Below are positions 8,813 through 16,674 of a stretch of DNA of 64,000 nucleotides, one piece after another. Where the stretch lies: the NCBI RefSeq assembly GCF_001423185.1, contig NZ_LMOB01000001.1:761437-825436 (forward strand), given 5' to 3'. Each line of letters starts with the position of its first letter. Position 1 is the stretch's first letter. Below the pieces are notes generated by a model, which was not told the origin of the DNA, searched no databases, and saw nothing but the letters and a program-made list of their open reading frames with translations. The position numbers and the translations under genes are program-made. This stretch comes from Plantibacter sp. Leaf314 (lineage in GTDB: Bacteria; Actinomycetota; Actinomycetes; Actinomycetales; Microbacteriaceae).

Positions 8813-11800
8813 TCAGCCGGCCCGTTCCTCGGCGACACGTTGACCGACCACGGCCGAAACGCCGTCCTGACGCATCGAGACGCCGTAGAGGGCGTCGGCG
8901 ATCTCCATCGTGCGCTTCTGGTGCGTGATCACGATGAGCTGACTCGTCTGTCGGAGGTCCTCGAAGATGGTGAGGAGCCGCCCGAGGTTCGCATCGTCGA
9001 GGGCCGCCTCGACCTCGTCCATGATGTAGAACGGGCTCGGTCGGGCTTTGAAGATGGCGATGAGCAGGGCCACCGCGGCGAGCGAGCGCTCCCCACCGGA
9101 CAGGAGCGACAGGCGCTCGATCTTCTTGCCGGCGGGCTTCACCGACACCTCGATGCCCGTGGTGAGCATGTGGTCGGGGTCCGTGAGCGAGATGCTGCCG
9201 GTGCCGCCGGGGAACAGGATCGGGAACACCTCGGTGAACGCGGCTTCGGTGTCGGCGAACGCCGAGGCGAAGATCACCTCCATCTTCCCGTCGATGTCCT
9301 CGATGATCGACAGCAGGTCGGCGCGGGTGCTGGTGAGGTCGGCGAGCTGTTCGGTGAGGAAGCGGTGCCGTTGTTCGAGCGCGGCGAACTCCTCCAGGGC
9401 GAGCGGGTTGACCCGGCCGAGCTGCGCGTAGGTGCGCTCGGCGGCGGCGAGTCGTTTCTGCTGCTCGGCGCGGACGTACGGGGTCGTCGGCACCTCTGGC
9501 GCGTCGAGCTCCGACGTCTCGCCGGCGGGGCTCGCCTCGGCAGCCGCGTCCGCAGGAGCGTCCGTCGCCTCGCCGGAGGCGTCGGCGGCACCGGCGTCCT
9601 CGGGTTCCGGAGCCGTCCGGGCGGTGGCTCGCGGCGTCGGCGGGTCGACCGGCACGGGGACGTCCGGCCCGTACTCGGCGACGAGGATGTCCTCGACGAG
9701 TCCCAGCTCCGATCCGGCCCGCTCGAGGAGCCCGGACAGGTGCAGCTTCTTCTCGTAGATCTGGAGCTCGAGCCCGTGGACGCTCTCCGTGACGACCTGC
9801 AACCGTTGCCGGAGCGTGTGCTCCTCTCCACGCAGGCGCACGAGCTCGGCGTTCCGGCTGGATCTCGTCGCCTCGGCTTCCGCCAGGGCGACCCGCGCCT
9901 CGGTGACCGAGCGGTCGACCGAGTCGAGGACGGGTGGCAGCGCCTCGGTGACGGCGGTGGCCGCCGCCGCCTGCCGCGCCCGGATGACGGCCCGCCGTGC
10001 GGCCTCCTCCGCGGCTGCCTCGTCGGCCTGCCGCTGCCGTTCGAGGTTCGCGACCGCGAGCTCCTCCGCCCGGACGCGTTCACGTGCGGTCTCGAGGAGC
10101 AGGCGGTGCTGCACCTCGGCCTCACGGGCCGCGTCGAGTTCGGCGGAGAGCGCGTCGCGGACCGTCACGTCGAGCAGCGGGCGTGGACGCGCCCGGGCGG
10201 TGTCGTGATCCTGCTTCGCGCGGTCGGCTGCCACGACGGCATCGGCGACGGCGGCGTCGGCGTTCGCCGCAGCCGCGACGAGACGGTCGTGTTCCGCCTG
10301 GGCCGATTCGTACCGGACGGTCACCCGGTTGACCCGTTCGGCTTGCGAGGCGCGGTTGGCGTCGAACTCGCGCAAGGCGTTGAGCGCGGCCTGCGCCGTC
10401 TGCTTCGCCTCCTGCAGGATCGTCCGCTGCTCACCCAGGGCGAAGCGTGCCCGTTCGATGAGTGACTCGACCTCGCCGTGTCGGTCGGCGGCCGCATCGC
10501 GTTCGGCCAGGAGTTCGATGCGACTCTGCGCGCCACCGCTCCCCCCACGCACGATGCTGTCGGTGACGACGGCGCCGTCCCTGGTCACGATCGTGAACGC
10601 CGTCAGCGCTGAGCCGAAGCGGTCGTACGCGTCGATCGCCTCGTCGAGGGAGTCGACGACGAGGACCGTCGCGAGGATCCCGAGGACACCGGGAGGCGCG
10701 TCCACCAGTTCGGCCGCCGAGGTGAACCCGGCCGGAGCGTCCGGCACCTCGCGGGTGCCGTCCGCGATGACGATCTCGACCCGGCCCAGCTCCCGGTCCG
10801 CGGCGTGGTCAAGCGCCCGACGGGCAGCGTGTCGATCGACCGCGACCGCCGCCTCGGCGAGCGTGCCGAGCGCTGCGGCCACGGCCGCCTCGTGGCCGGG
10901 CCGGACCTGCACGCGGTCCGCGACGATCCCGTCGATCCCGTCGAGGCCGCTGCCGGCGAGTTCGGCCGACCCGGTCTTGAGGTCGAGTGCGCGGGAGAGC
11001 GCGCTCGTCTTGGCACCGAGCGAATCGCGTTCGCGTTCGAGCGCATGCAGCTGTTCGCGCAGGCGCTCGATCTCGCCCTCTGCGGCGGTCGCACCGCGCT
11101 GAGCCGCCTCGTAGGCGTCGTCGAGGCCGGAGTCGGCGGCGTCCGCGAGGGTCGGGTCGTCTCCGAGCGCTTCGACCTCCAGCCGGGCGGCGTCCAGACG
11201 GAGGACCGCCGCATCGATGGCGTTCTGCTGACGCAGGGCCTCGCCGCGGACCGCGGCCAACTTGGACGAGGCGGCGTCCACGGCACCGGCGAGTTTCGAC
11301 AACTCCAGGTCGTGTCGTGACACGAGGGCGCTCTGCGCGGCGATCTCGACGTCCACCGCGTCGAGCGCGGCGCGCTGCTCGGCGGTGGTCGCCTGCGCCT
11401 GTCGCAGGGCGAGTTCCGCTTCGACGACCGCCGCGCGAAGCCCGTCGATCTCCGCGGTGGCGTCGGCGACCATCTGTCTCGTGATCCGTGGTTCGGCAGC
11501 GACCTCGTCGGTCGCGGGTCCGAGCAGCGCGAGCCGCTGATTGGCGAGCGTGTAGAGGTTCCGGAGCCGCTCCTGCACGCTCTCGAGCTCGAAGGTGATC
11601 CGTCGCGCGTCGTCGACCGCATCGCCCAGTTGCGTCTGCTCGATCCGGCGGATCCGCGACTCCGCCTGCTCCAACTGCTCCTGGAGCACGAGGCGCTCGC
11701 TGTGCCGTTCGCTCTCCGACCGATTGTGCTCGTCGAGCGAGCGCCGGAGCCCGACGACGTCGTCCGCGAGGATCCTGGCGCGGGCGTCACGCACGACCGC

Positions 11801-12457
11801 TGCGATCGTCTGTGCCTCCCGTGCGATCTCCGCTTGGCGTCCGAGCGGCTTCAGCTGCCGCCGGATCTCCCCGGCGAGGTCGCTCAACCGGGTGAGGTTG
11901 GTCTGCATCGCCTCGAGCTTCCGGAGGGTCTTCTCCTTGCGGCGACGATGCTTGAGGATCCCAGCGGCCTCCTCGATGAAGCCGCGCCGCTCCTCGGGCG
12001 TCGCACGGAGGACGGCGTCGAGCTGTCCCTGGCCGACGATGACGTGCATCTCGCGACCCAGGCCGGAGTCGCTGAGCAGCTCTTGGACGTCCAGCAACCG
12101 GCAGGTGTCGCCGTTGATGGCGTACTCGCTGCCGCCGTTCCGGAACAGGGTCCGGCTGATCGTCACCTCGGTGTACTCGATGGGCAGGGCACCGTCGCTG
12201 TTGTCGATGGTGAGCGTGACCTCGGCCCGTCCGAGCGGTCCCCTCGTCGACGTGCCGGCGAAGATGACGTCCTCCATCTTGCCGCCGCGGAGGGTCTTCA
12301 CCCCCTGCTCCCCCATGACCCAGGCGAGTGCGTCGACGACGTTCGACTTGCCGGAACCGTTCGGGCCGACGACGCAGGTGACGCCTTGCTCGAACGCGAA
12401 GGTGGTGGGGTGCGCGAAGGACTTGAACCCTTTGAGCGTCAGGCTCTTCAGGTACAC
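8813..12457 (-). CDS. smc: Chromosome segregation ATPase SMC
   Basis: SMC dimers organise and segregate the chromosome with ScpA/ScpB. The 1214-residue protein has an N-terminal ATPase half with GPNGSGKSNV (about 31-40), a long coiled coil, a hinge (GLDGIDGIVADRV region), a second coiled coil, and the C-terminal LSGGERS signature plus the DEVEAALDDAN Walker B. About 60 acidic, Ala/Glu/Asp-rich residues (roughly 930-990) interrupt the second coiled coil. The GTG at 12455-12457 is chosen because AGGAGG lies five bases upstream; the next in-frame GTG would overlap that site. Confidence 0.97.
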   Translation of the reverse strand: MYLKSLTLKGFKSFAHPTTFAFEQGVTCVVGPNGSGKSNVVDALAWVMGEQGVKTLRGGKMEDVIFAGTSTRGPLGRAEVTLTIDNSDGALPIEYTEVTISRTLFRNGGSEYAINGDTCRLLDVQELLSDSGLGREMHVIVGQGQLDAVLRATPEERRGFIEEAAGILKHRRRKEKTLRKLEAMQTNLTRLSDLAGEIRRQLKPLGRQAEIAREAQTIAAVVRDARARILADDVVGLRRSLDEHNRSESERHSERLVLQEQLEQAESRIRRIEQTQLGDAVDDARRITFELESVQERLRNLYTLANQRLALLGPATDEVAAEPRITRQMVADATAEIDGLRAAVVEAELALRQAQATTAEQRAALDAVDVEIAAQSALVSRHDLELSKLAGAVDAASSKLAAVRGEALRQQNAIDAAVLRLDAARLEVEALGDDPTLADAADSGLDDAYEAAQRGATAAEGEIERLREQLHALERERDSLGAKTSALSRALDLKTGSAELAGSGLDGIDGIVADRVQVRPGHEAAVAAALGTLAEAAVAVDRHAARRALDHAADRELGRVEIVIADGTREVPDAPAGFTSAAELVDAPPGVLGILATVLVVDSLDEAIDAYDRFGSALTAFTIVTRDGAVVTDSIVRGGSGGAQSRIELLAERDAAADRHGEVESLIERARFALGEQRTILQEAKQTAQAALNALREFDANRASQAERVNRVTVRYESAQAEHDRLVAAAANADAAVADAVVAADRAKQDHDTARARPRPLLDVTVRDALSAELDAAREAEVQHRLLLETARERVRAEELAVANLERQRQADEAAAEEAARRAVIRARQAAAATAVTEALPPVLDSVDRSVTEARVALAEAEATRSSRNAELVRLRGEEHTLRQRLQVVTESVHGLELQIYEKKLHLSGLLERAGSELGLVEDILVAEYGPDVPVPVDPPTPRATARTAPEPEDAGAADASGEATDAPADAAAEASPAGETSELDAPEVPTTPYVRAEQQKRLAAAERTYAQLGRVNPLALEEFAALEQRHRFLTEQLADLTSTRADLLSIIEDIDGKMEVIFASAFADTEAAFTEVFPILFPGGTGSISLTDPDHMLTTGIEVSVKPAGKKIERLSLLSGGERSLAAVALLIAIFKARPSPFYIMDEVEAALDDANLGRLLTIFEDLRQTSQLIVITHQKRTMEIADALYGVSMRQDGVSAVVGQRVAEERAG

Positions 12458-12606
12458 GCGCACCTCCTCTCCCGCGTCGCGGATGCTGTGGACTACGGTA
12501 GCGAATCCGCCGACGGGCGAGGGACACCACGCGGTGCGGGCCGTCCGGGGTGGTCGTAGCATGGACCGCATCACCCAGGACGGTCTGGCGTGAGAGGGAG
12601 GCGACG

Positions 12607-13689
12607 ATGCGCGTCACGATCGACGACGTGGAGATCCCGGCATCCGGGAGCTCGGCCGTGTTCGATGCGGTCCAGGAGGTCGCGAACACGCTCGAAGCGG
12701 AGATCTGGTCCACCGACGACTTCTCCCTGACCTCCTCCATGACCCTTCCCGAGTACCGCGACCAGCGGTTCCAACGACGCGTCCTGCTCGCCGCCGTCCT
12801 CGACGGCCGTGTGGTCGGTCGCGGCTGGCTCGGGTACGGCACCGAGGGCGACGCGGCGACCGCCTCCCTGGACGTCGGCGTCCTTCCCGAGGCGCGTCGT
12901 CGAGGGATCGGCACGGCTCTCCTGCTGGACCTCGAGCGGCGGGCCCTCGCCGCCGGTCGCCAGACGGTGACCGCGTTCACGCAGCACGCCGTCGACGACA
13001 TCCCGTCCGACGAACCGCTCCTCGGCGCGAGCGTCGGCGAACGGGCGATCCCCGCGAACGCCGCGGCCAGCCGGTTCATGCTCGATCGTGGATACGCCCT
13101 CGCGCAGGTCGAGCGGACCAACCGCTGCGACCTCGCCACGACGCTCGGGAAGCTGCCGGACATCGTCGCGACGTCGACCGCGCGAGCCGGACACGCGTAC
13201 CGCCTCGTGCACTGGGTGGACCGCACCCCTGATGAGCTGCTCAGCTCGCTCGCGACTGCCCGCGAACACATGGCGACCGACATCCCGGCCGCCGATCTGG
13301 AACTCGACCCAGAGGTCTGGACGCCCGATCGCGTCCGCGCCCGCGAGGATCAGCTGGCGGCGTCGGGCGACCACGCGATCGTCCTCGCCGCCGTCCACCG
13401 CGACAGCGGCGCGGTCGCCGGGTACACCGAGCTCGTCCTCGGCGAGGGCAAGGTGCACGCGGAGCAGTGGGACACGCTCGTCCTCGCCGCCCACCGAGGG
13501 CACGGCCTCGGGCTCTGGATGAAAGCGGCGAACCTCCTCGCACTCGCGGAGCGGGCACCAGAGCGGTCGAGGATCTACACCTGGAACGCCGATGAGAACG
13601 AACACATGCTCGCGATCAACGACCGACTCGGGTTCCGCATCGTCGGCTACTCGGGCCAATGGCAGCGCCGGCTCCCCCGCGACGCCTGA
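12607..13689 (+). CDS. Tandem GNAT-family N-acetyltransferase
   Basis: The 360-residue protein appears to contain two GNAT folds. The first has the acetyl-CoA loop in VLPEARRRGIGTALL (about 95-110). The second is more divergent, with LVLAAHRGHGLGLWMKAANL at about 297-316 and the typical GNAT C-terminal strand NDRLGFRIVGYSGQWQR. Two-domain GNATs usually have one catalytic and one structural half; the substrate is unknown. The ATG at 12607 has GGGAGG five bases upstream. It diverges from smc and converges on mutM with a 3-base gap. Confidence 0.85.
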   Translation: MRVTIDDVEIPASGSSAVFDAVQEVANTLEAEIWSTDDFSLTSSMTLPEYRDQRFQRRVLLAAVLDGRVVGRGWLGYGTEGDAATASLDVGVLPEARRRGIGTALLLDLERRALAAGRQTVTAFTQHAVDDIPSDEPLLGASVGERAIPANAAASRFMLDRGYALAQVERTNRCDLATTLGKLPDIVATSTARAGHAYRLVHWVDRTPDELLSSLATAREHMATDIPAADLELDPEVWTPDRVRAREDQLAASGDHAIVLAAVHRDSGAVAGYTELVLGEGKVHAEQWDTLVLAAHRGHGLGLWMKAANLLALAERAPERSRIYTWNADENEHMLAINDRLGFRIVGYSGQWQRRLPRDA

Positions 13690-13692
13690 GCG

Positions 13693-14583
13693 TCACGTCC
13701 GGCGTTGGCAGACCGGACAGCGGTGTGATCCGCGGTTCATGAACTGTTCGCGCACGATGAACGTCCCACAGCGCGCGCACGGCTTCCCCTGCCGGCCGTA
13801 GGCGTTGAGGCTGTGGGCGAAGTACCCGGCCTGCCCGTTGACGTTCACGTACTGGGCGTCGAAGCTCGTGCCGCCCTCCGCCAGCGCCTTCGCGAGGACG
13901 TGCCGCACCTCGTCGAGCAGGCGCGCAGCGCGCGGACGGCTCAAGCGGGCGGTCTCCTGCTCGGGATGGATGCGCGCCGCCCAGAGCGACTCGTCCGCGT
14001 AGATGTTGCCGATCCCGCTGACGAGGGTCTGGTCGAGGAGCGCCCGCTTCACCCCGGTCCGTTTCTCGCGCAGCCGTCGGAGGAAGACGGCGTCGTCGAA
14101 GGCGGGGTCCATCGGGTCGCGGGCGATGTGCGAGACCTGATCCGGCACCAGTGCGACGTCGTCTCCGAACCCTCCGGCAGCACCGTCCAGCGTGGGGACG
14201 AGCGCCGTCACGGCCATGGACCCGAAGATCCGCTGATCGACGAAGTGGAGCCAGAGTTCCCCGTGTTCGGGATGCTCCAGCTGCAGTCGGATCCGCAGGA
14301 GTCGGTCGGCGTCGTCGCCCGGCGACCGCAGCAGCATCTGTCCGCTCATCCCCAGGTGGCCGACGATCGCCTCCTGGTCGTCGAGCGGGAACCACAGGAA
14401 CTTCCCGCGTCGGACCGCCGAGCGGATCGTCCGCCCCGTCAACCGTGCCGTGAAGTCGGCGACACCGCTCGCGTGGCGGCGCAGGGAGCGTTCGTCGAAG
14501 ACCTCGACGCCGGCGATGGTCGACCCACTGACGGCGGGCTCGAGGCCGGCGCGGACGACCTCGACCTCAGGGAGTTCCGGCAC
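13693..14583 (-). CDS. mutM: Formamidopyrimidine-DNA glycosylase MutM/Fpg
   Basis: MutM removes 8-oxoguanine and other oxidised purines and nicks abasic sites. The 296-residue protein starts GTG-PELPEVE, giving the catalytic N-terminal Pro and Glu after Met removal. It has the helix-two-turn-helix region (TLVSGIGNIYADE) and a C-terminal zinc finger with two Cys pairs (CARC and CPVC). The GTG at 14581-14583 is fixed by the need for Pro at position 2. The gene starts inside the end of rnc with a 17-base overlap, implying coupled translation. Confidence 0.97.
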   Translation of the reverse strand: MPELPEVEVVRAGLEPAVSGSTIAGVEVFDERSLRRHASGVADFTARLTGRTIRSAVRRGKFLWFPLDDQEAIVGHLGMSGQMLLRSPGDDADRLLRIRLQLEHPEHGELWLHFVDQRIFGSMAVTALVPTLDGAAGGFGDDVALVPDQVSHIARDPMDPAFDDAVFLRRLREKRTGVKRALLDQTLVSGIGNIYADESLWAARIHPEQETARLSRPRAARLLDEVRHVLAKALAEGGTSFDAQYVNVNGQAGYFAHSLNAYGRQGKPCARCGTFIVREQFMNRGSHRCPVCQRRT

Positions 14584-15304
14584 TGATCCTCGACCAGGCT
14601 TCCAGGGCGGCCGCCATCTCGGCGTGCTTCTTGCTCGTGCCGGAGCCCGTCGCGGTGACGGCGGTGCCGACCGTGACCGTCGCGACGAACCGACGGTTGT
14701 GGTCGGGACCGGAGCTGGCGATCTCGTACACGGGTGCCGGAGCACCGATCGCGGCGGCGGCCTCCTGCAGGCTCGTCTTCGGGTCCATCGCGGCCCCGAA
14801 GCGTTCGGGGTTCTCGAGCAACGGCGTCACCAGGCGCAGGACGAGCGCCGTGGCCGCGTCAGGACCGGCGGACAGGTAGGTCGCGCCGATGACGGCCTCC
14901 ATCGTGTCGGCCAGGATGGACGCCTTGTCTCGGCCCCCGGTCTGGTCCTCGCCCTTGCCGAGCTTGATGCGCTCGCCCAGGCCGATCGAGCGGGCGACCT
15001 CGGCGAGCGCGATCGTCGACACGAGACTGGCCCGTCGCTTCGCGAGCTGGCCTTCGTCGAGGTGCGGGAAGTCACGGTAGAGCATCACCGTGACGGCCTG
15101 CCCGAGGATGGAGTCGCCGAGGAACTCCAGGCGCTCGTTGTGCGGGAGCCCACCGTGCTCGTACGCGTACGAGCGGTGTGTCAGCGCGAGGTCGAGGAGC
15201 TCATAGGAGACATCGACATCCAGCTGCCGGGCACAAGCGACGACACCGGGGTCGGGCTCCGAGAAGGAGCCGACCCCGGTGTGGTCGGAATGGTTCGTGT
15301 TCAC
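14567..15304 (-). CDS. rnc: Ribonuclease III
   Basis: RNase III cuts double-stranded RNA in rRNA and mRNA processing. The 245-residue product has the signature NERLEFLGDSILG at about 56-68, the second acidic cluster in DTMEAVIGATYLSAG, and a C-terminal dsRNA-binding domain (DPKTSLQEAAAAIG through SKKHAEMAAALEAW). The GTG start at 15304 has only a weak ribosome binding site, so the exact N-terminus is less certain. It follows rpmF by about 30 bases and overlaps mutM. Confidence 0.95.
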   Translation of the reverse strand: MNTNHSDHTGVGSFSEPDPGVVACARQLDVDVSYELLDLALTHRSYAYEHGGLPHNERLEFLGDSILGQAVTVMLYRDFPHLDEGQLAKRRASLVSTIALAEVARSIGLGERIKLGKGEDQTGGRDKASILADTMEAVIGATYLSAGPDAATALVLRLVTPLLENPERFGAAMDPKTSLQEAAAAIGAPAPVYEIASSGPDHNRRFVATVTVGTAVTATGSGTSKKHAEMAAALEAWSRISAGTP

Positions 15305-15335
15305 GCTGTTCGAACGCGGACGTTCAACAGAGCGA

Positions 15336-15545
15336 TCAGACGTCTGCGACCTTGCGGCCCTTGTACTCGAGGTAGAGGGCGGTGCCCTGCGAGTCCTCGA
15401 CGACCTTGGCGCGGTGCGGCAGGCTGTACGTGACGCGGCCGTTCTCCACCGTCTTCACGAGCGTCGGCACGGCGGCCTTCCACTGCGAGCGACGCGAGCG
15501 GGTGTTCGAGCGCGAGACCTTCCGCTTCGGGGGGTTTCCAGCCAT
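15336..15545 (-). CDS. rpmF: 50S ribosomal protein L32
   Basis: The 69-residue basic protein begins [20 protein letters not shown], a typical L32 N-terminus, and ends with a KGRKVADV tail. No zinc-ligand Cys residues are present, so it is the Cys-free (C-minus) form. It sits three bases after the upstream YceD-family gene, matching the conserved yceD-rpmF pair, and is followed by rnc. Confidence 0.96.
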   Translation of the reverse strand: MAGNPPKRKVSRSNTRSRRSQWKAAVPTLVKTVENGRVTYSLPHRAKVVEDSQGTALYLEYKGRKVADV

Positions 15546-15548
15546 GAT

Positions 15549-16133
15549 CTATCTCTCTTCTGTGTCTGCAGCCGCGCCCGGGGCGCTGCTGGCGTCTGTG
15601 TCAAGTTCGGAGTCTGAGGACAAGCCCGCGAGCGCAGACCAGCGAGGATCTGCGACGTCTTGGGGGTGTCGTTCCGGACGTTCGGCCAGCCGCTCACCGG
15701 TCTCGGGATCGAGTCCGGGGCAATCCGGCTGGCACACCGGCTGAAACGGTAATGCGAGAACTACCGCATCTCTGACCAGAGGTTCAAGATCCACGTGGTC
15801 GTCGTGAACCTCGAAGTCAGACGCTTCCGAATCAGGATACGCGAAAAGTTCCTGAATCTCGACTTCGACGGGCAGTTCGATGTCGCGGAGGCACCGACCG
15901 CACTCGCCGGTCGCCGTCGCATCGACGTCCACGGTGACGAGGATGCCCTCGTGCACGGACTCGAGACGGACCTGCTCGGAGAGCGTCGTGCCCTCCTGGA
16001 CGGCGACGAGACCCTCGCCCCATCGCTCGGCGAGCACCACCTCGAGGTCGTGCTCACGCATCTCCCCAGGACGGTTCACCAGATCGCGCACGTTGACGCT
16101 GAACGGGGAGTTGTTGGTTCTCTTTCTAGCCAC
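15549..16133 (-). CDS. YceD family protein (DUF177)
   Basis: The 194-residue protein matches the YceD/DUF177 family linked to 23S rRNA accumulation and always found next to rpmF. It begins with a basic segment (ARKRTNNSPFSVNVRDL) and has a Cys pair in TGECGRCLRDI and a second in PVCQPDCPGLD, so it may bind a metal. The C-terminal 40 residues are acidic and probably disordered. Its GTG start is 8 bases after TAGAAT, again close to leaderless spacing. rpmF follows after three bases. Confidence 0.9.
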   Translation of the reverse strand: MARKRTNNSPFSVNVRDLVNRPGEMREHDLEVVLAERWGEGLVAVQEGTTLSEQVRLESVHEGILVTVDVDATATGECGRCLRDIELPVEVEIQELFAYPDSEASDFEVHDDHVDLEPLVRDAVVLALPFQPVCQPDCPGLDPETGERLAERPERHPQDVADPRWSALAGLSSDSELDTDASSAPGAAADTEER

Positions 16134-16172
16134 GATCGACGATTCTACGCCGAACGCGACCGAGGAGCCGCC

Positions 16173-16655
16173 CTAGCCCTCCTGCAGGAAGGAGGCCACG
16201 ACCGGTGGAACGTACGGGCTGACGTCGCCACCGAGTGCGGCGACCTGCCTGACCAGCGAGCTCGAGACGTGGGCGTGCGCCGGGTCCGGGAGGAGGAAGA
16301 CCGTCTCCACGCCGGCGAGGCTGCGGTTCATGATGGCCATGGGCGTCTCGTAGGCGACGTCGACCTGCGAACGGATGCCCTTGACGAGCACGCTCGCGCC
16401 GACGTCGGTGCAGTAGTCCACCAGCAGACCGACGTTCCACTGCGCCACCACGATGTTGTCCGGCAGGCCGCCATCCGTGATGGAGCGTTCGAGGAGCGAC
16501 ACGCGCTGCGGCATCGGCAGCAGTGCGGACTTGTCGGGGTTGTGCACGACGAGGACGTGGAGTTCGTCGAAGATCCGCGCCGCCCGCTCGATGACATCCA
16601 GGTGCCCCAGGGTGACGGGGTCGAACGATCCGGGGACGACGGCGATCCGCTTCAT
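16173..16655 (-). CDS. coaD: Pantetheine-phosphate adenylyltransferase
   Basis: CoaD catalyses the penultimate step of coenzyme A synthesis, ATP plus 4'-phosphopantetheine to dephospho-CoA. The 160-residue length is typical. The nucleotidyltransferase motif [13 protein letters not shown] is at about 8-20 and [20 protein letters not shown] is near the C-terminus. The ATG is six bases after a TAGGCT -10 box with no room for a ribosome binding site, so it is probably leaderless although it sits only 19 bases after recG. Confidence 0.97.
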   Translation of the reverse strand: MKRIAVVPGSFDPVTLGHLDVIERAARIFDELHVLVVHNPDKSALLPMPQRVSLLERSITDGGLPDNIVVAQWNVGLLVDYCTDVGASVLVKGIRSQVDVAYETPMAIMNRSLAGVETVFLLPDPAHAHVSSSLVRQVAALGGDVSPYVPPVVASFLQEG

Positions 16656-16661
16656 GGAGCC

Positions 16662-16667
16662 AGCCTA
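16662..16667 (-). promoter_or_regulatory. coaD -10 box (leaderless)
   Basis: TAGGCT on the minus strand, six bases (GGCTCC) before the coaD ATG, in the 19-base gap after recG. It suggests coaD has its own transcript start rather than relying only on read-through from recG. Confidence 0.45.
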
Positions 16668-16674
16668 GCCGTGC

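Noticed and set aside
7913..10465. An 850-codon plus-strand frame opposite ftsY and smc
   Set aside because: It mirrors the codons of two conserved genes, shows no motif and has no start signal.
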